Below, in pieces: positions 7,588 to 15,599 of a stretch of 36,227 bases of DNA. Made by a program: the position numbers and the translations under genes. Position 1 is the first letter of the stretch, and each line of letters opens with the position of its first letter. Origin of the DNA: an uncultured Phycisphaerales bacterium (GTDB lineage Bacteria; Planctomycetota; Phycisphaerae; Phycisphaerales; SM1A02); the NCBI GenBank assembly GCA_946886375.1, contig CAMPIL010000002.1, positions 1-36,227 of the forward strand, written 5' to 3'. A model generated the notes under the pieces. The model worked only from the letters and a program-made list of their open reading frames with translations, searched no databases and had not been told where the DNA came from.

Positions 7588-9261
7588 GTGGGCATTGGAA
7601 CCATACTTGTTCAACGCGGATTGATCACCGCCGATCAACTCCACGCGGCCGTCGCCGAGCAGCGCCGCAGCGGCGAGCGTCTGGACCAGACGCTCATCCG
7701 TCTGGGGCTGGTGAATCCCGCGCACGTGCTGGAGGCCATTGGCGAGCAGTTCGCCATGCCCATCGTCGATCTGAACACGATCGAGGTGAAGGAAGACGTG
7801 CTGCGCAAACTGCCTGCGAAACTCGTCTTCAAGCAGCGGTGCGTTCCCATCGAGCAGCGCAACGGAACCCTGCGCATCGCGACCTGCGATCCCTTCGATC
7901 TCACCGCGTTCGATGAACTTCGCCTGTTGACCGGTTTATCCATTGATCTTGCGCTGGCCGATGAGCGCGACCTGCGCAAATTCATCCGGGCGCACTATGG
8001 CGTGGCGGGCGACACGCTGGATGAACTCACCGGCGATGAAGCCGCGCCGGGAACCGTCGATCTCGCCGCGGCGGCCGGCGACCGCAACGAAATCGAACAG
8101 GCCCAGGAAGCCAGCGTCATCAAACTCGTGAACGACCTGATGCTGGAGGCCATTCGCGAACGCGCCACCGATGTGCACATCGAACCCTACGAAGACACGC
8201 TGCACATCCGCTACCGCATCGACGGCATCCTCGCCCACGCGGGCGTGCCCCCCACCGTCAATCGCTTTCGCAACGCGATCATCAGCCGCCTGAAGATCAT
8301 GGCGAATCTCAACATCGCCGAGAAGCGCAAGCCGCAGGATGGCCGCATCACGCTGCGCCACAAGGGGCAGGAATACGACCTGCGCGTGTCGGTTATCCCG
8401 ATGCTTTTTGGCGAAGGCGTGGTGCTGCGCATCCTCAACAAGCACACCATCATGCTCAACCTTGAGCAACTTGGGATGGATGCAGCGCTGCTGCGGCGGT
8501 GGGATGATCTCATCAACCGTCCCCACGGCATCGTGCTGGTGACCGGGCCGACCGGTTCGGGAAAATCCACCACGCTCTACGCATCGCTTCAACGCATCGT
8601 CAACGATGAAATCAAGGCGATCACGGTTGAAGACCCTGTTGAATACCACGTTGAAGGCGTGAACCAGATCCAGGTTCACCCGGAAGTGGGCTTGACATTC
8701 GCGACCGGCCTGCGGTCGATTCTGCGCCACGATCCGGACATCATCATGATCGGCGAGATTCGCGATCTGGAAACCGCAGAGGCGGCGGTGCAGGCGTCAT
8801 TGACCGGCCACCTGGTGTTCTCAACGCTTCACACCAACGACGCGGCCGGCGCGATGACGCGGTTGCTTGATATGGGCGTGGAGCCATTTCTTGTCGCCAG
8901 TTCCGTTGAAGGCGTCATGGCACAGCGACTGGTGCGACGAATCTGTCCGGACTGCACGGACTCGTATTTGCCCGAGCCCAGCGAACTGCCGCTGGATTTC
9001 GGCGCGGTGCAAGCGCTGTTTCGCGGGGCCGGTTGCCGGGAGTGTCGCAACACCGGATATCGCGGGCGGCTGGGCATCTACGAATTGCTCACCGTCACCG
9101 AGCCGCTGCGCGAGATGGTGCTGGCCCGAGTGAACGCCGGCCGAATCGCGCAGGCGGCGGTGGATGCGGGCGACCTGGCCCTGCTGCGCTCAGCGGGATT
9201 TGCCAAGGTACGGCAGGGCGAAACCACGATTACCGAGGTTGTGCGGGCGACGAAGGCCTGA
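7588..9261 (+). CDS. gspE: Type II secretion / type IV pilus assembly ATPase (GspE/PilB family)
   Basis: 557 residues; the cytosolic hexameric ATPase that powers pseudopilus or pilus assembly. Seen: N-terminal MshEN-type region (about 1-140, starting GTILVQRGLITADQL); Walker A GPTGSGKST at 320-328; Asp box VEDPVEY at 347-353; Walker B IIMIGEIRD ending at 393; His box STLHTND at 412-418; and a tetracysteine zinc site C453-x2-C456 with C483-x2-C486. All catalytic signatures are intact and the length is usual. GTG at 7588 is supported by the TACAAT box 6 bases upstream and by the family's typical N-terminus. No other secretion or pilus genes lie next to it, so the rest of the machine must be encoded elsewhere. 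GspE and PilB cannot be separated on this evidence. Confidence 0.92.
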   Translation: MGIGTILVQRGLITADQLHAAVAEQRRSGERLDQTLIRLGLVNPAHVLEAIGEQFAMPIVDLNTIEVKEDVLRKLPAKLVFKQRCVPIEQRNGTLRIATCDPFDLTAFDELRLLTGLSIDLALADERDLRKFIRAHYGVAGDTLDELTGDEAAPGTVDLAAAAGDRNEIEQAQEASVIKLVNDLMLEAIRERATDVHIEPYEDTLHIRYRIDGILAHAGVPPTVNRFRNAIISRLKIMANLNIAEKRKPQDGRITLRHKGQEYDLRVSVIPMLFGEGVVLRILNKHTIMLNLEQLGMDAALLRRWDDLINRPHGIVLVTGPTGSGKSTTLYASLQRIVNDEIKAITVEDPVEYHVEGVNQIQVHPEVGLTFATGLRSILRHDPDIIMIGEIRDLETAEAAVQASLTGHLVFSTLHTNDAAGAMTRLLDMGVEPFLVASSVEGVMAQRLVRRICPDCTDSYLPEPSELPLDFGAVQALFRGAGCRECRNTGYRGRLGIYELLTVTEPLREMVLARVNAGRIAQAAVDAGDLALLRSAGFAKVRQGETTITEVVRATKA

Positions 9262-9425
9262 GGCCGGCGCGTGACCGTCGGCCGTCCGCAACCCGCTCCG
9301 CGCCCCCTGCGTACAGCCTTGGACCGCTTTCCGCCGGATGCTTGACGGTTCGTGCAAATCCGGCGAAACTGGCGGTTCTGGCCTGACATGGCCGCAGTTG
9401 GTTCACATCGCTCGGAGACTTCCTC

Positions 9426-10808
9426 ATGGCCGTTCGTTCTGGAGCCGGTACCGGCGTGATCGTTTCGCTGGTGGTGTTCGTCCTGACCACCGTATTTCTG
9501 CTGGTGCTGGCGATCGTGTTCTACGCCGGCAAGACCAAGGAAATGGAAGCCAAGGCCACCGCCGAGGCCGCGCTGGCCACCTACGTGCGCAGCCAGGAGC
9601 GCAGCGGCGACACCTTCAAGGGATTTGAAGCCGCCGCCAAGGACCGCCGCCAGTCCGTCGCTCAGTTCCTCAACACCCGCTACGAAGACCTCATGAGTTT
9701 CGTCGGCGGCGATCCCACCATGACGCTGGACAGCATGAAGACTGAATTCAAGCGATTCAACTTCAAGGACAACGACACCGTCCGCGCCCGCATGCAGGCG
9801 ATGAACAGCGATCTGAATGCCCGGCAGTCTGAATTGGAGGGCATGAACAACCAGGTCAAGACGCTGACCCAGCAAATGGCTGAGAAGGAAGCCCAGATCA
9901 AGCAGGCCAGCGAATCGCATCAGCAGGAAATGGACGCGGTGGAAGGCCGCATCGCCAGTTATCGCGACGCGGCGGAAGAGAACCGCACGCAGATGCAGGC
10001 CGCGGTGGATGAACTCAATCGCGCCAAGGACACGCTGCGTTCGCGCTATGAAGGGCGCATTCACGAACTGGAAAATGAAACCGACAACCTGAGTCGGGAA
10101 CTGGTGGTGCTCAAGGGCAAGATCACCGAGTTTGAACGGGCCCGCAACGATGCCCGCCTCAAGTCCCGCAACCCCGCCATGCTCGTGGACGGCCACGTGA
10201 TCGACGTGCCCGGCACCAGCGATCAGGTGTACGTCGATCGCGGGCAGAAGGACCGCGTGGTTCGCGGCATGACGTTTGAGGTGTACGGCCAGGAATCGCA
10301 GATTGTGGTGAATCCGCAGACCGGCGAACTGCCGCGCGGCAAGGCCAGCCTGGAAGTTCTCAAGGTCAACGACACCACTTCCATCTGCAAGATCACCCGC
10401 TCGCAGACAGGCAATCCGATCATCCGCGGCGACGTCATCGCCAACGCCGTCTATGACCCGACCTATCGCTTCAAGTTCCTCATTCACGGCAAGTTTGAAA
10501 TTGATGGCGATGCCAAGCCCACCGAGACCGAAGCGGAGTATCTCCGCAGCCTGGTGCTGGACTGGGGCGGCACGGTGGTCACCGGCGACGACCTGCCGGG
10601 CGACTTGGACTTTCTGGTGCTGGGCGTTGAGCCGCCCAAGCCCCCGCCGCTTCCCAGCGACGCCTCGCCGGTGCTCATCAACGATTGGGTGAAGCGCAAC
10701 GAGGCGAACGAGCGCTACAACCTGGTGTTCCGCCAGGCGCGTGAGGCGCAGATTCCGGTGCTGAATGCCAATCGGTTCTTCATCCTGATTGGTTACACCG
10801 AGCGCTGA
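9426..10808 (+). CDS. Membrane-anchored coiled-coil protein with FlgT-like and possible BRCT-like domains
   Basis: 460 residues, no named protein recognised. Order: one transmembrane helix at about 11-33; a long Glu/Gln/Lys-rich coiled coil at about 110-245; a beta-rich segment at about 251-342 (VDGHVIDVPGTSDQVYVDRG...) resembling the C-terminal barrel of FlgT-like proteins; and a C-terminal domain at about 347-458. That last domain has a glycine pair (WGGTVVTGDDLP), LDFLVLG, a helix with AREAQIPVLN and a terminal aromatic helix FFILIGY, the order seen in BRCT folds. The FlgT-like and BRCT-like calls are pattern-based inference. The domain arrangement suggests a scaffold spanning from the membrane, with the soluble part most likely outside the cytoplasm. 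The 164-base gap after gspE has TTGACG near 9341 but no good -10 box. Confidence 0.85.
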   Translation: MAVRSGAGTGVIVSLVVFVLTTVFLLVLAIVFYAGKTKEMEAKATAEAALATYVRSQERSGDTFKGFEAAAKDRRQSVAQFLNTRYEDLMSFVGGDPTMTLDSMKTEFKRFNFKDNDTVRARMQAMNSDLNARQSELEGMNNQVKTLTQQMAEKEAQIKQASESHQQEMDAVEGRIASYRDAAEENRTQMQAAVDELNRAKDTLRSRYEGRIHELENETDNLSRELVVLKGKITEFERARNDARLKSRNPAMLVDGHVIDVPGTSDQVYVDRGQKDRVVRGMTFEVYGQESQIVVNPQTGELPRGKASLEVLKVNDTTSICKITRSQTGNPIIRGDVIANAVYDPTYRFKFLIHGKFEIDGDAKPTETEAEYLRSLVLDWGGTVVTGDDLPGDLDFLVLGVEPPKPPPLPSDASPVLINDWVKRNEANERYNLVFRQAREAQIPVLNANRFFILIGYTER

Positions 10809-10846
10809 GCGGCGCGTTGGCGATTGTGCGGCCGGGGAGCGGGGCT

Positions 10847-10852
10847 TAGGAT
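10847..10852 (+). promoter_or_regulatory. -10-like TAGGAT upstream of the acyltransferase
   Basis: TAGGATTGG lies 78 bases before the GTG start. The intervening leader contains a strong hairpin, GCGCGC (10859-10864) with GCGCGC (10872-10877), which could modulate expression. Confidence 0.4.
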
Positions 10853-10930
10853 TGGCCTGCGCGCGATCGCAGCGCGCGGCGCGGGCGTGCATCGCCCGGC
10901 TGTCCATCGTGCACTCGCTCTCGTCAAACC

Positions 10931-11941
10931 GTGGCCGCCAATCAATCCGCCATCGTGAACTGGTCGCAGTATCTCGCCTTGCGCGGGGTCGCAGGGCTCA
11001 TCCAGTGCTTTGACCCTGAGACGAACCTGTCCACCGCCAGCACGGTGGGCACGATGTTCTACAAACTCAATCGCCGGCGTCGCGAGCGGGCCGAGCGCAA
11101 CATCGCGCTGAGTTTTCCCGACTGGCCGATCGAGCGCGTGCACGACACCGCCCTGCGGTCCATGCAGCACATGTTTCAGTTGTTCATGGTGGAATCCCTG
11201 ATGGCTCCGCGCCTGGTTTCGCCCAGCACGTGGACCCGCTACATCCGCCTGGGCGACATCCACGATCTCATGCACATGCTGGTGCGGCATGAACCGGCGA
11301 TCTTCGTCACCGGACACTGCGGCAACTGGGAGATGCTCGGCATCGCGATGGCGGCGATCGGATATCCGCTGGTCGCGCTGGCCCGGCCGCTCGATAATCC
11401 ATTGATCAACCGCTGGCTTCTGGACATCCGCGAATCGCGCGGCATGAGGATCATCACCAAGTGGGGCGCGACGCCGATTCTGCAGGAGACACTGAACGAT
11501 GGCGGACGCGTGGCGTTCATCGCCGACCAGAACGCAGGCGAGCAGGGACTGTTCGTGCCGTTCTTCGGCCGGCTGGCGTCAAGTTACAAATCCATCGGCC
11601 TGCTGGCGATGCGCCACAACGTGCCAATCATCGCTGGCCACGCCAAGCGGCTGGGCCAGGCGTTCGAGTACAAAATGTACTCCTCGGATGTGATCAAGCC
11701 GGGGGATTGGGTGGATCAGCCGGACCCCTTGTTCTACATCACCGCGCGGTTCAACCGCGCGATCGAGCAGATGGTTCGCGAGGCGCCCGAGCAGTATCTG
11801 TGGCTGCACCGCCGCTGGAAAAGCCGTCCCAGACACGAACGCGAAGGCCAGCCCATGCCCGGGCGGTTGATCGAAAAACTCGAACAACTGCCGTGGATGA
11901 CGCAGGAGGAGTTGAATCGCATCGTGGAGTACCGCGAATGA
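10931..11941 (+). CDS. LpxL/HtrB-type lysophospholipid acyltransferase
   Basis: 336 residues; a member of the family that transfers a secondary acyl chain in lipid A or related glycolipid synthesis at the inner membrane. Seen: the H-x4-E catalytic motif TGHCGNWEML (His129, Glu134), the downstream block GGRVAFIADQNAGEQGLFVPFFGR that matches the family's DQ...G..V.FFG region, and the C-terminal QYLWLHRRWKSRP block. The N-terminus lacks a very hydrophobic anchor, unlike Escherichia coli LpxL. The GTG start at 10931 is accepted because no better start lies downstream of the putative TAGGAT promoter. It stands alone, without other lipid A genes, so its acceptor could be lipid A or another lipid. 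Confidence 0.88.
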   Translation: MAANQSAIVNWSQYLALRGVAGLIQCFDPETNLSTASTVGTMFYKLNRRRRERAERNIALSFPDWPIERVHDTALRSMQHMFQLFMVESLMAPRLVSPSTWTRYIRLGDIHDLMHMLVRHEPAIFVTGHCGNWEMLGIAMAAIGYPLVALARPLDNPLINRWLLDIRESRGMRIITKWGATPILQETLNDGGRVAFIADQNAGEQGLFVPFFGRLASSYKSIGLLAMRHNVPIIAGHAKRLGQAFEYKMYSSDVIKPGDWVDQPDPLFYITARFNRAIEQMVREAPEQYLWLHRRWKSRPRHEREGQPMPGRLIEKLEQLPWMTQEELNRIVEYRE

Positions 11942-11985
11942 GGACTTCCCAATGGAATTCCTCGTGCAAACTGATATCGTTTCCC

Positions 11986-11991
11986 TAGGCT
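11986..11991 (+). promoter_or_regulatory. -10 TAGGCT 9 bases before the response-regulator start
   Basis: TAGGCT, 9 bases, then ATG at 12001. The expected transcription start is at or within a base or two of the ATG, again predicting a leaderless mRNA. Confidence 0.55.
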
Positions 11992-12000
11992 TGCCGCCTC

Positions 12001-12513
12001 ATGGCACTGGTGAATCGTCAATCCATGCACTCTCCTCGCCTCCAAGGCCGCTCCGTTCTGATCGTCGATGATGACGAGGACATTCTCTCGAGCATCGATC
12101 TCGCGATGCGCGCAGAGGGTGCGGCGACCACCAAAGTCACCGACGGCAATACCGCTGTGAGCGCCTGGCACGCGGGCCAACCCGATGCGGTGGTGCTCGA
12201 CATGATGCTGCCCAAGCGGTCGGGTTTTCTTGTGCTGGAAAAAATCATGGAGCAGCCCGACCCGCCCATCGTGGTGATGGTGACTGCCAACCAGGGCAAG
12301 CGTCACCAGGCGTACGCGCACAATCTTGGCGTGCACGCCTACATGACCAAGCCGGTGCCGCTGCAGCGGCTGGTGGATACCGTGGTGCGACTGCTGGAGG
12401 GCAAGCCGTTCCAGCCCCCGCGGCCGCAGGCCGTGATCGCGCCGTTGCCGAATGATGTGATTGATGACGATCTGGATGATGACGTCGAAGACGATCACGA
12501 CGACGCGAATTGA
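12001..12513 (+). CDS. Stand-alone response regulator receiver protein
   Basis: 170 residues. A receiver domain spans about 17-135 with the acidic pocket DDDED (23-27), phospho-acceptor Asp67 in AVVLDMMLP, the switch Thr95 in VVMVTA and the conserved Lys117 in YMTKP. No DNA-binding or enzymatic output domain follows; instead there is a very acidic C-terminal tail of Asp residues (about 154-168). It would therefore act by protein-protein contact, like CheY or Spo0F-type proteins. No histidine kinase is nearby. The first ATG at 12001 is used because the TAGGCT box lies 9 bases upstream; a second ATG is 8 codons in. Confidence 0.92.
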   Translation: MALVNRQSMHSPRLQGRSVLIVDDDEDILSSIDLAMRAEGAATTKVTDGNTAVSAWHAGQPDAVVLDMMLPKRSGFLVLEKIMEQPDPPIVVMVTANQGKRHQAYAHNLGVHAYMTKPVPLQRLVDTVVRLLEGKPFQPPRPQAVIAPLPNDVIDDDLDDDVEDDHDDAN

Positions 12514-12568
12514 ATTTTCCATCACCAACGGTTCCCGCCCGGGCGTATCGGCCTTGGGGCGTTTGTTG

Positions 12569-12574
12569 TAAAGT
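12569..12574 (+). promoter_or_regulatory. -10 TAAAGT 6 bases before a GTG start
   Basis: TAAAGT, CTTGCC, then GTG at 12581. The spacing matches that at 7576 and 15588 and supports GTG at 12581 over the ATG at 12602. Confidence 0.5.
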
Positions 12575-12580
12575 CTTGCC

Positions 12581-12889
12581 GTGCCCAGCCAGTTCGTCAT
12601 CATGTCGAAGAAATCCGCCACGAGCAACGGTCTGGCTCCGTTGGGCAAGCGCTCGCAACTGGTGCGCGAGTTGGCGCGATTCAACACGGCGCCCGAAACA
12701 GCCGGCGAAGACGATGTGCTGTACGGTCCGGGCATTCGGCTGGAACTGCCGCCGGGTCAGGACCCCGTCAGCCAGATTCTGCTGACTATCATCGAGGATG
12801 AGATCGCGTGGCTGGTGATCATGCGGTTGGCCAAGACGTTTGAGTGGCGGATCGTGGACACCGAAAGCGGGCGGGAATTGAACGCTTGA
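12581..12889 (+). CDS. Small conserved hypothetical protein
   Basis: 102 residues, family not recognised. It has a basic N-terminus (MSKKSATSNGLAPLGKRSQ), a predicted helix, a Pro/Gly turn (GPGIRLELPPGQDPV) and a C-terminal hydrophobic helix-strand segment (ILLTIIEDEIAWLVIMRLAKTFEWRIVD). No signal peptide or membrane helix of sufficient length. Start GTG at 12581 is chosen from the TAAAGT box; ATG at 12602 is the alternative. It precedes two further small genes by short gaps (28 and 3 bases), so the three probably share a transcript. Confidence 0.72.
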   Translation: MPSQFVIMSKKSATSNGLAPLGKRSQLVRELARFNTAPETAGEDDVLYGPGIRLELPPGQDPVSQILLTIIEDEIAWLVIMRLAKTFEWRIVDTESGRELNA

Positions 12890-12917
12890 ACATCGCGCAA
12901 AGCAGTGGAATTTCCGC

Positions 12918-13325
12918 ATGACCGCCAAGCCCGCCAAAGCCACGCCATCCACGCTCCAGTCGGAAAACCTGCAGGGCCATGAGGTGAGCGCAAACGATCC
13001 CGATGCACTGCGCGAAGCGATCGAACTTGCGTTCAATTATCGCGGCGACGTCATGATCATCCGCAAATCCGATCCGCAGCCGGTCGAGGGCTACGTCTTC
13101 GACCGTCACGCAGCCGAGCCGCGCCGGGAACTTGTCGTTCGGTTGATCCCCAGGGATTCCGATCAGCGCATCGCCATTGCGATGTCCGACATCGCATCGC
13201 TCAAATTCACCGGCAAGGACACCGCCTCAGGCAAGACGTTCGAAAACTGGATCAGGAAATACGCCCAGAAGAAACTGGCGGGCGAAACTGCAAGCATTGA
13301 ATCCGAATCACTGGATGAGGATTGA
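12918..13325 (+). CDS. Small conserved hypothetical protein
   Basis: 135 residues, no named family. The core at about 25-90 (DPDALREAIELAFNYRGDVMII...GYVFDRH...ELVVRLIP) looks like a compact alpha-beta domain, followed by FTGKDTASGKTFENWIRKY and an acidic C-terminus. Predicted cytosolic. The segment DIASLKFTGKD is reminiscent of small planctomycete proteins that sit beside zinc-ribbon genes, but this is recollection, not a family assignment. The stop at 13325 lies 3 bases before the next start, indicating translational coupling. Confidence 0.72.
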   Translation: MTAKPAKATPSTLQSENLQGHEVSANDPDALREAIELAFNYRGDVMIIRKSDPQPVEGYVFDRHAAEPRRELVVRLIPRDSDQRIAIAMSDIASLKFTGKDTASGKTFENWIRKYAQKKLAGETASIESESLDED

Positions 13326-13328
13326 TTC

Positions 13329-13778
13329 ATGGCTGCTGCATCGATGCTGGGCATGCTTCTGCTGGCCATGCTCGTGCTGGTTCCCATCGTGCTGGGCGTC
13401 GCGATGCTCATCAACTCGCGCCGTGGCGGGCTGGGGTATCCGGCCTGCGGGCAGTGCAAGTACAACCTGTCGGCGTCCATTGGCAAGACTGATCGATGCC
13501 CCGAATGCGGTTCGGCGTTTGCGACCGCAGGCATACTTCCGCCGCGAGGCCCGCGCCGGCGGCTGATGGCCTGGACGGGTGCTGCGTTGATCGCATTGCC
13601 GTTGATGTGCGGAGGGTTCGGATCCGTATTGTCGATGGTCTCAGGGTACCGGGCGCAATCGGCCGTTCGCCAACAACAGGCTGCCGCAGCGGCGCAGCAG
13701 GCTGCAATCGCGGTCCAATCTCAGCCAACCGCATCACAACCTTCCGGGAATTCCGACTCTGAGAACGAGTCCCAATAA
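13329..13778 (+). CDS. Membrane protein with intact four-cysteine zinc ribbon
   Basis: 149 residues. A transmembrane helix at about 6-28 is followed by a zinc ribbon with C40-x2-C43 (CGQCKYNL) and C57-x2-C60 (CPECGS), a second hydrophobic helix at about 80-100, and a Gln/Ala/Ser-rich low-complexity tail. The arrangement helix-ribbon-helix is the same as at 3583-4953, but here all four cysteines are present. The ribbon would face one side with both termini across the membrane. Function unknown. It is the last gene of the three-gene set that begins at 12581. Confidence 0.78.
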   Translation: MAAASMLGMLLLAMLVLVPIVLGVAMLINSRRGGLGYPACGQCKYNLSASIGKTDRCPECGSAFATAGILPPRGPRRRLMAWTGAALIALPLMCGGFGSVLSMVSGYRAQSAVRQQQAAAAAQQAAIAVQSQPTASQPSGNSDSENESQ

Positions 13779-13844
13779 TGCGGCTGCGAGGGTGGATTGC
13801 TGGTCTATCGCAGCCTCACGCGGCTGGTGAGAGGCAATAATCCT

Positions 13845-13871
13845 TATCGTGGCCGAATGAGTTCCCGATGA
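13845..13871 (+). promoter_or_regulatory. TATCGT box and a four-codon upstream frame before the phosphate transporter gene
   Basis: TATCGT (13845-13850) is followed by 6 bases and ATG at 13857, the same geometry as the leaderless starts elsewhere. That ATG opens only Met-Ser-Ser-Arg-stop (13857-13871), ending 10 bases before the transporter ATG at 13882. It could be a minimal upstream frame affecting initiation, or chance. Confidence 0.35.
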
Positions 13872-13881
13872 ATGATTCGCG

Positions 13882-15537
13882 ATGTTGATCCTTCTCAAAA
13901 TCGCAGGCGGCGTGGCATTGCTGCTCTTCGGCGTGCGATATCTGCGCAAGGGGCTGGATCGCCTGTTCGGTGCGCGGCTGGGCGTGTGGCTGCGCAATCT
14001 TGGATCGCGGCGGGGCCTGTCGTTTCTCTCGGGCATCGTCATCGGCATCCTGGCGCCTTCAAGCACCACTATCTCCGTGCTCGCGGTGCAAACCGTGCAG
14101 GTCGGCCACATGTCGGCCCGCCAGATGCTCGCCGTGATGCTCGGCGCGAACATCGGCCTGACGATCCTCGTGCAACTGGTCGCGCTGCACGTGGATGAAT
14201 ATGCCCCGATTCTCATCCTCGTCGGCTTTGTCCTGTTTCATTATGCAGGCTCAGGCACTTCGCGCGGCATCGGGCAGATCCTTCTCGCGCTGGGATTCTT
14301 CTTCCTGGCGATGGTTGTCATCAAGACTGCTGTGCTCGCCGGCGACTTGGGGCCAGACAGCGATATGGGAAGGATCATCGCCATCGCTGAGGGCTACCCC
14401 GGATGGCTTGCGTTCCTCTCCATGATCATGGCGACGACGCTGCAATCGGCGACAGCGACAATCAGCGTGGTGATCGGGCTGGGCGCGGCTGGCGTCACCG
14501 ACCTGCGCCTGGCGATTCCCGTGGTCATCGGCGCGAACGTGGGGCTGGCGCTCACCACGTTGATCGTGGGTTGGAAGCAAATTGAATCGCGCCGGCTGGG
14601 CGTGGCGAACTTCGTTCTGAAGATCATCGTTGCTGGGATCGGGCTGGGAACAATGCCGTGGCTGATTCAGTGGATGTCTGAACTTCAAATACCGCTTTCG
14701 GGCAAGGTCGCGCTGCTGCACACGGGATTCAATATCGCGCAGGCGGCGATCGGTCTGCCGTTCCTTGGTCCGATTCACGCGCTGATGGTGCGCCTGGTTC
14801 CCGAGCCGCGCACGAACCACCGGCCGTTCGGCCCCAAGTTCATCAACCAGGGACGCGTGGACAGCATGGCCCTGGCGATTGGCCAGTCGATGCGCGAAAT
14901 CATGCACATGAGCGAGATCGTCTGCTCCATGCTTCAGGATATCTGGACCGCGCTCAAGACCAACGATGAGCGGCTGGCCCGCGAGGTCAGCAGCCGCGAT
15001 GACCGCGTTGACCTGCTCGATCGCGAGATCAAGCGCTTTCTGACCAAGCTGGCCCGCGAGGACCTCGATCCCAAATCCGCCGATGAAGAGATGCGCCAGT
15101 TGCAGTATCTCACCGAAGTGGAGACCGTCGGCGACATTGTGGACAAGAACTTGTGCGAACTGGTGCTGAAGAAGATTCGCCTGAAAGCGCGCTTCACCGC
15201 GCAGGGCGAGCGCGAACTGGATGACTTCTACGCCAAGGTGCTGGAGAACCTGGCCATCGCCGATGCGGTGTTCACCACCCGCGACCGCTCGCTGGCCGAG
15301 CTGTTGATCCGCAAGAAGGAGAGGCTGGGCGAATACGAGCAGGAACTTCGCGATCGGCATTTCGCGCGGCTGAACGCGGGGGTCCCGCAGGCGCATGAAA
15401 CCAGCGCGATTCACCTGGACCTGCTCACGCACCTCAAGCGCATCAATAGCGCCGTCTCGCACGTCGCCTATTCAGTTGTGCAGAACAACCACCGGCACGC
15501 GCCCGCCGACGCTCCCCCTCCGATTTCACCGGCGTAA
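13882..15537 (+). CDS. Na+/phosphate cotransporter family protein with PhoU-like tail
   Basis: 551 residues, NptA/YjbB type. Two inverted Na/Pi-cotransport repeats lie at about 30-110 and 175-255, each with the GANIG/GANVG motif (MLGANIGLTI and VIGANVGLAL). The second keeps the glutamine motif TLQSATAT, whereas the first has LAPSSTT in place of the usual QSSSATT. A helical PhoU-like domain follows at about 330-530 (EIVCSMLQDIWTALK and later EVETVGDIVDKN). Expected in the inner membrane; substrate phosphate by family, but the altered first repeat means transport should not be assumed. Single gene, start at the ATG just before the hydrophobic N-terminus. Confidence 0.88.
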   Translation: MLILLKIAGGVALLLFGVRYLRKGLDRLFGARLGVWLRNLGSRRGLSFLSGIVIGILAPSSTTISVLAVQTVQVGHMSARQMLAVMLGANIGLTILVQLVALHVDEYAPILILVGFVLFHYAGSGTSRGIGQILLALGFFFLAMVVIKTAVLAGDLGPDSDMGRIIAIAEGYPGWLAFLSMIMATTLQSATATISVVIGLGAAGVTDLRLAIPVVIGANVGLALTTLIVGWKQIESRRLGVANFVLKIIVAGIGLGTMPWLIQWMSELQIPLSGKVALLHTGFNIAQAAIGLPFLGPIHALMVRLVPEPRTNHRPFGPKFINQGRVDSMALAIGQSMREIMHMSEIVCSMLQDIWTALKTNDERLAREVSSRDDRVDLLDREIKRFLTKLAREDLDPKSADEEMRQLQYLTEVETVGDIVDKNLCELVLKKIRLKARFTAQGERELDDFYAKVLENLAIADAVFTTRDRSLAELLIRKKERLGEYEQELRDRHFARLNAGVPQAHETSAIHLDLLTHLKRINSAVSHVAYSVVQNNHRHAPADAPPPISPA

Positions 15538-15587
15538 GCCCCGACAATCCAACTGATTTGCCAATGCATTGGACCAGCGAAACGCTC

Positions 15588-15593
15588 TAGGCT
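15588..15593 (+). promoter_or_regulatory. -10 TAGGCT 6 bases before the AI-2E transporter start
   Basis: TAGGCT, TGGCGC, then ATG at 15600. No -35 of consensus quality was found 16-18 bases upstream. Predicts a leaderless transcript. Confidence 0.58.
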
Positions 15594-15599
15594 TGGCGC

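Noticed and set aside
9078..10907. 609-codon open frame on the minus strand
   Set aside because: Antisense to the coiled-coil membrane protein and the gspE end; no motif, and the plus-strand proteins are clear.
14251..15462. 403-codon open frame on the minus strand
   Set aside because: Antisense to the Na/Pi cotransporter gene, no recognisable domain.
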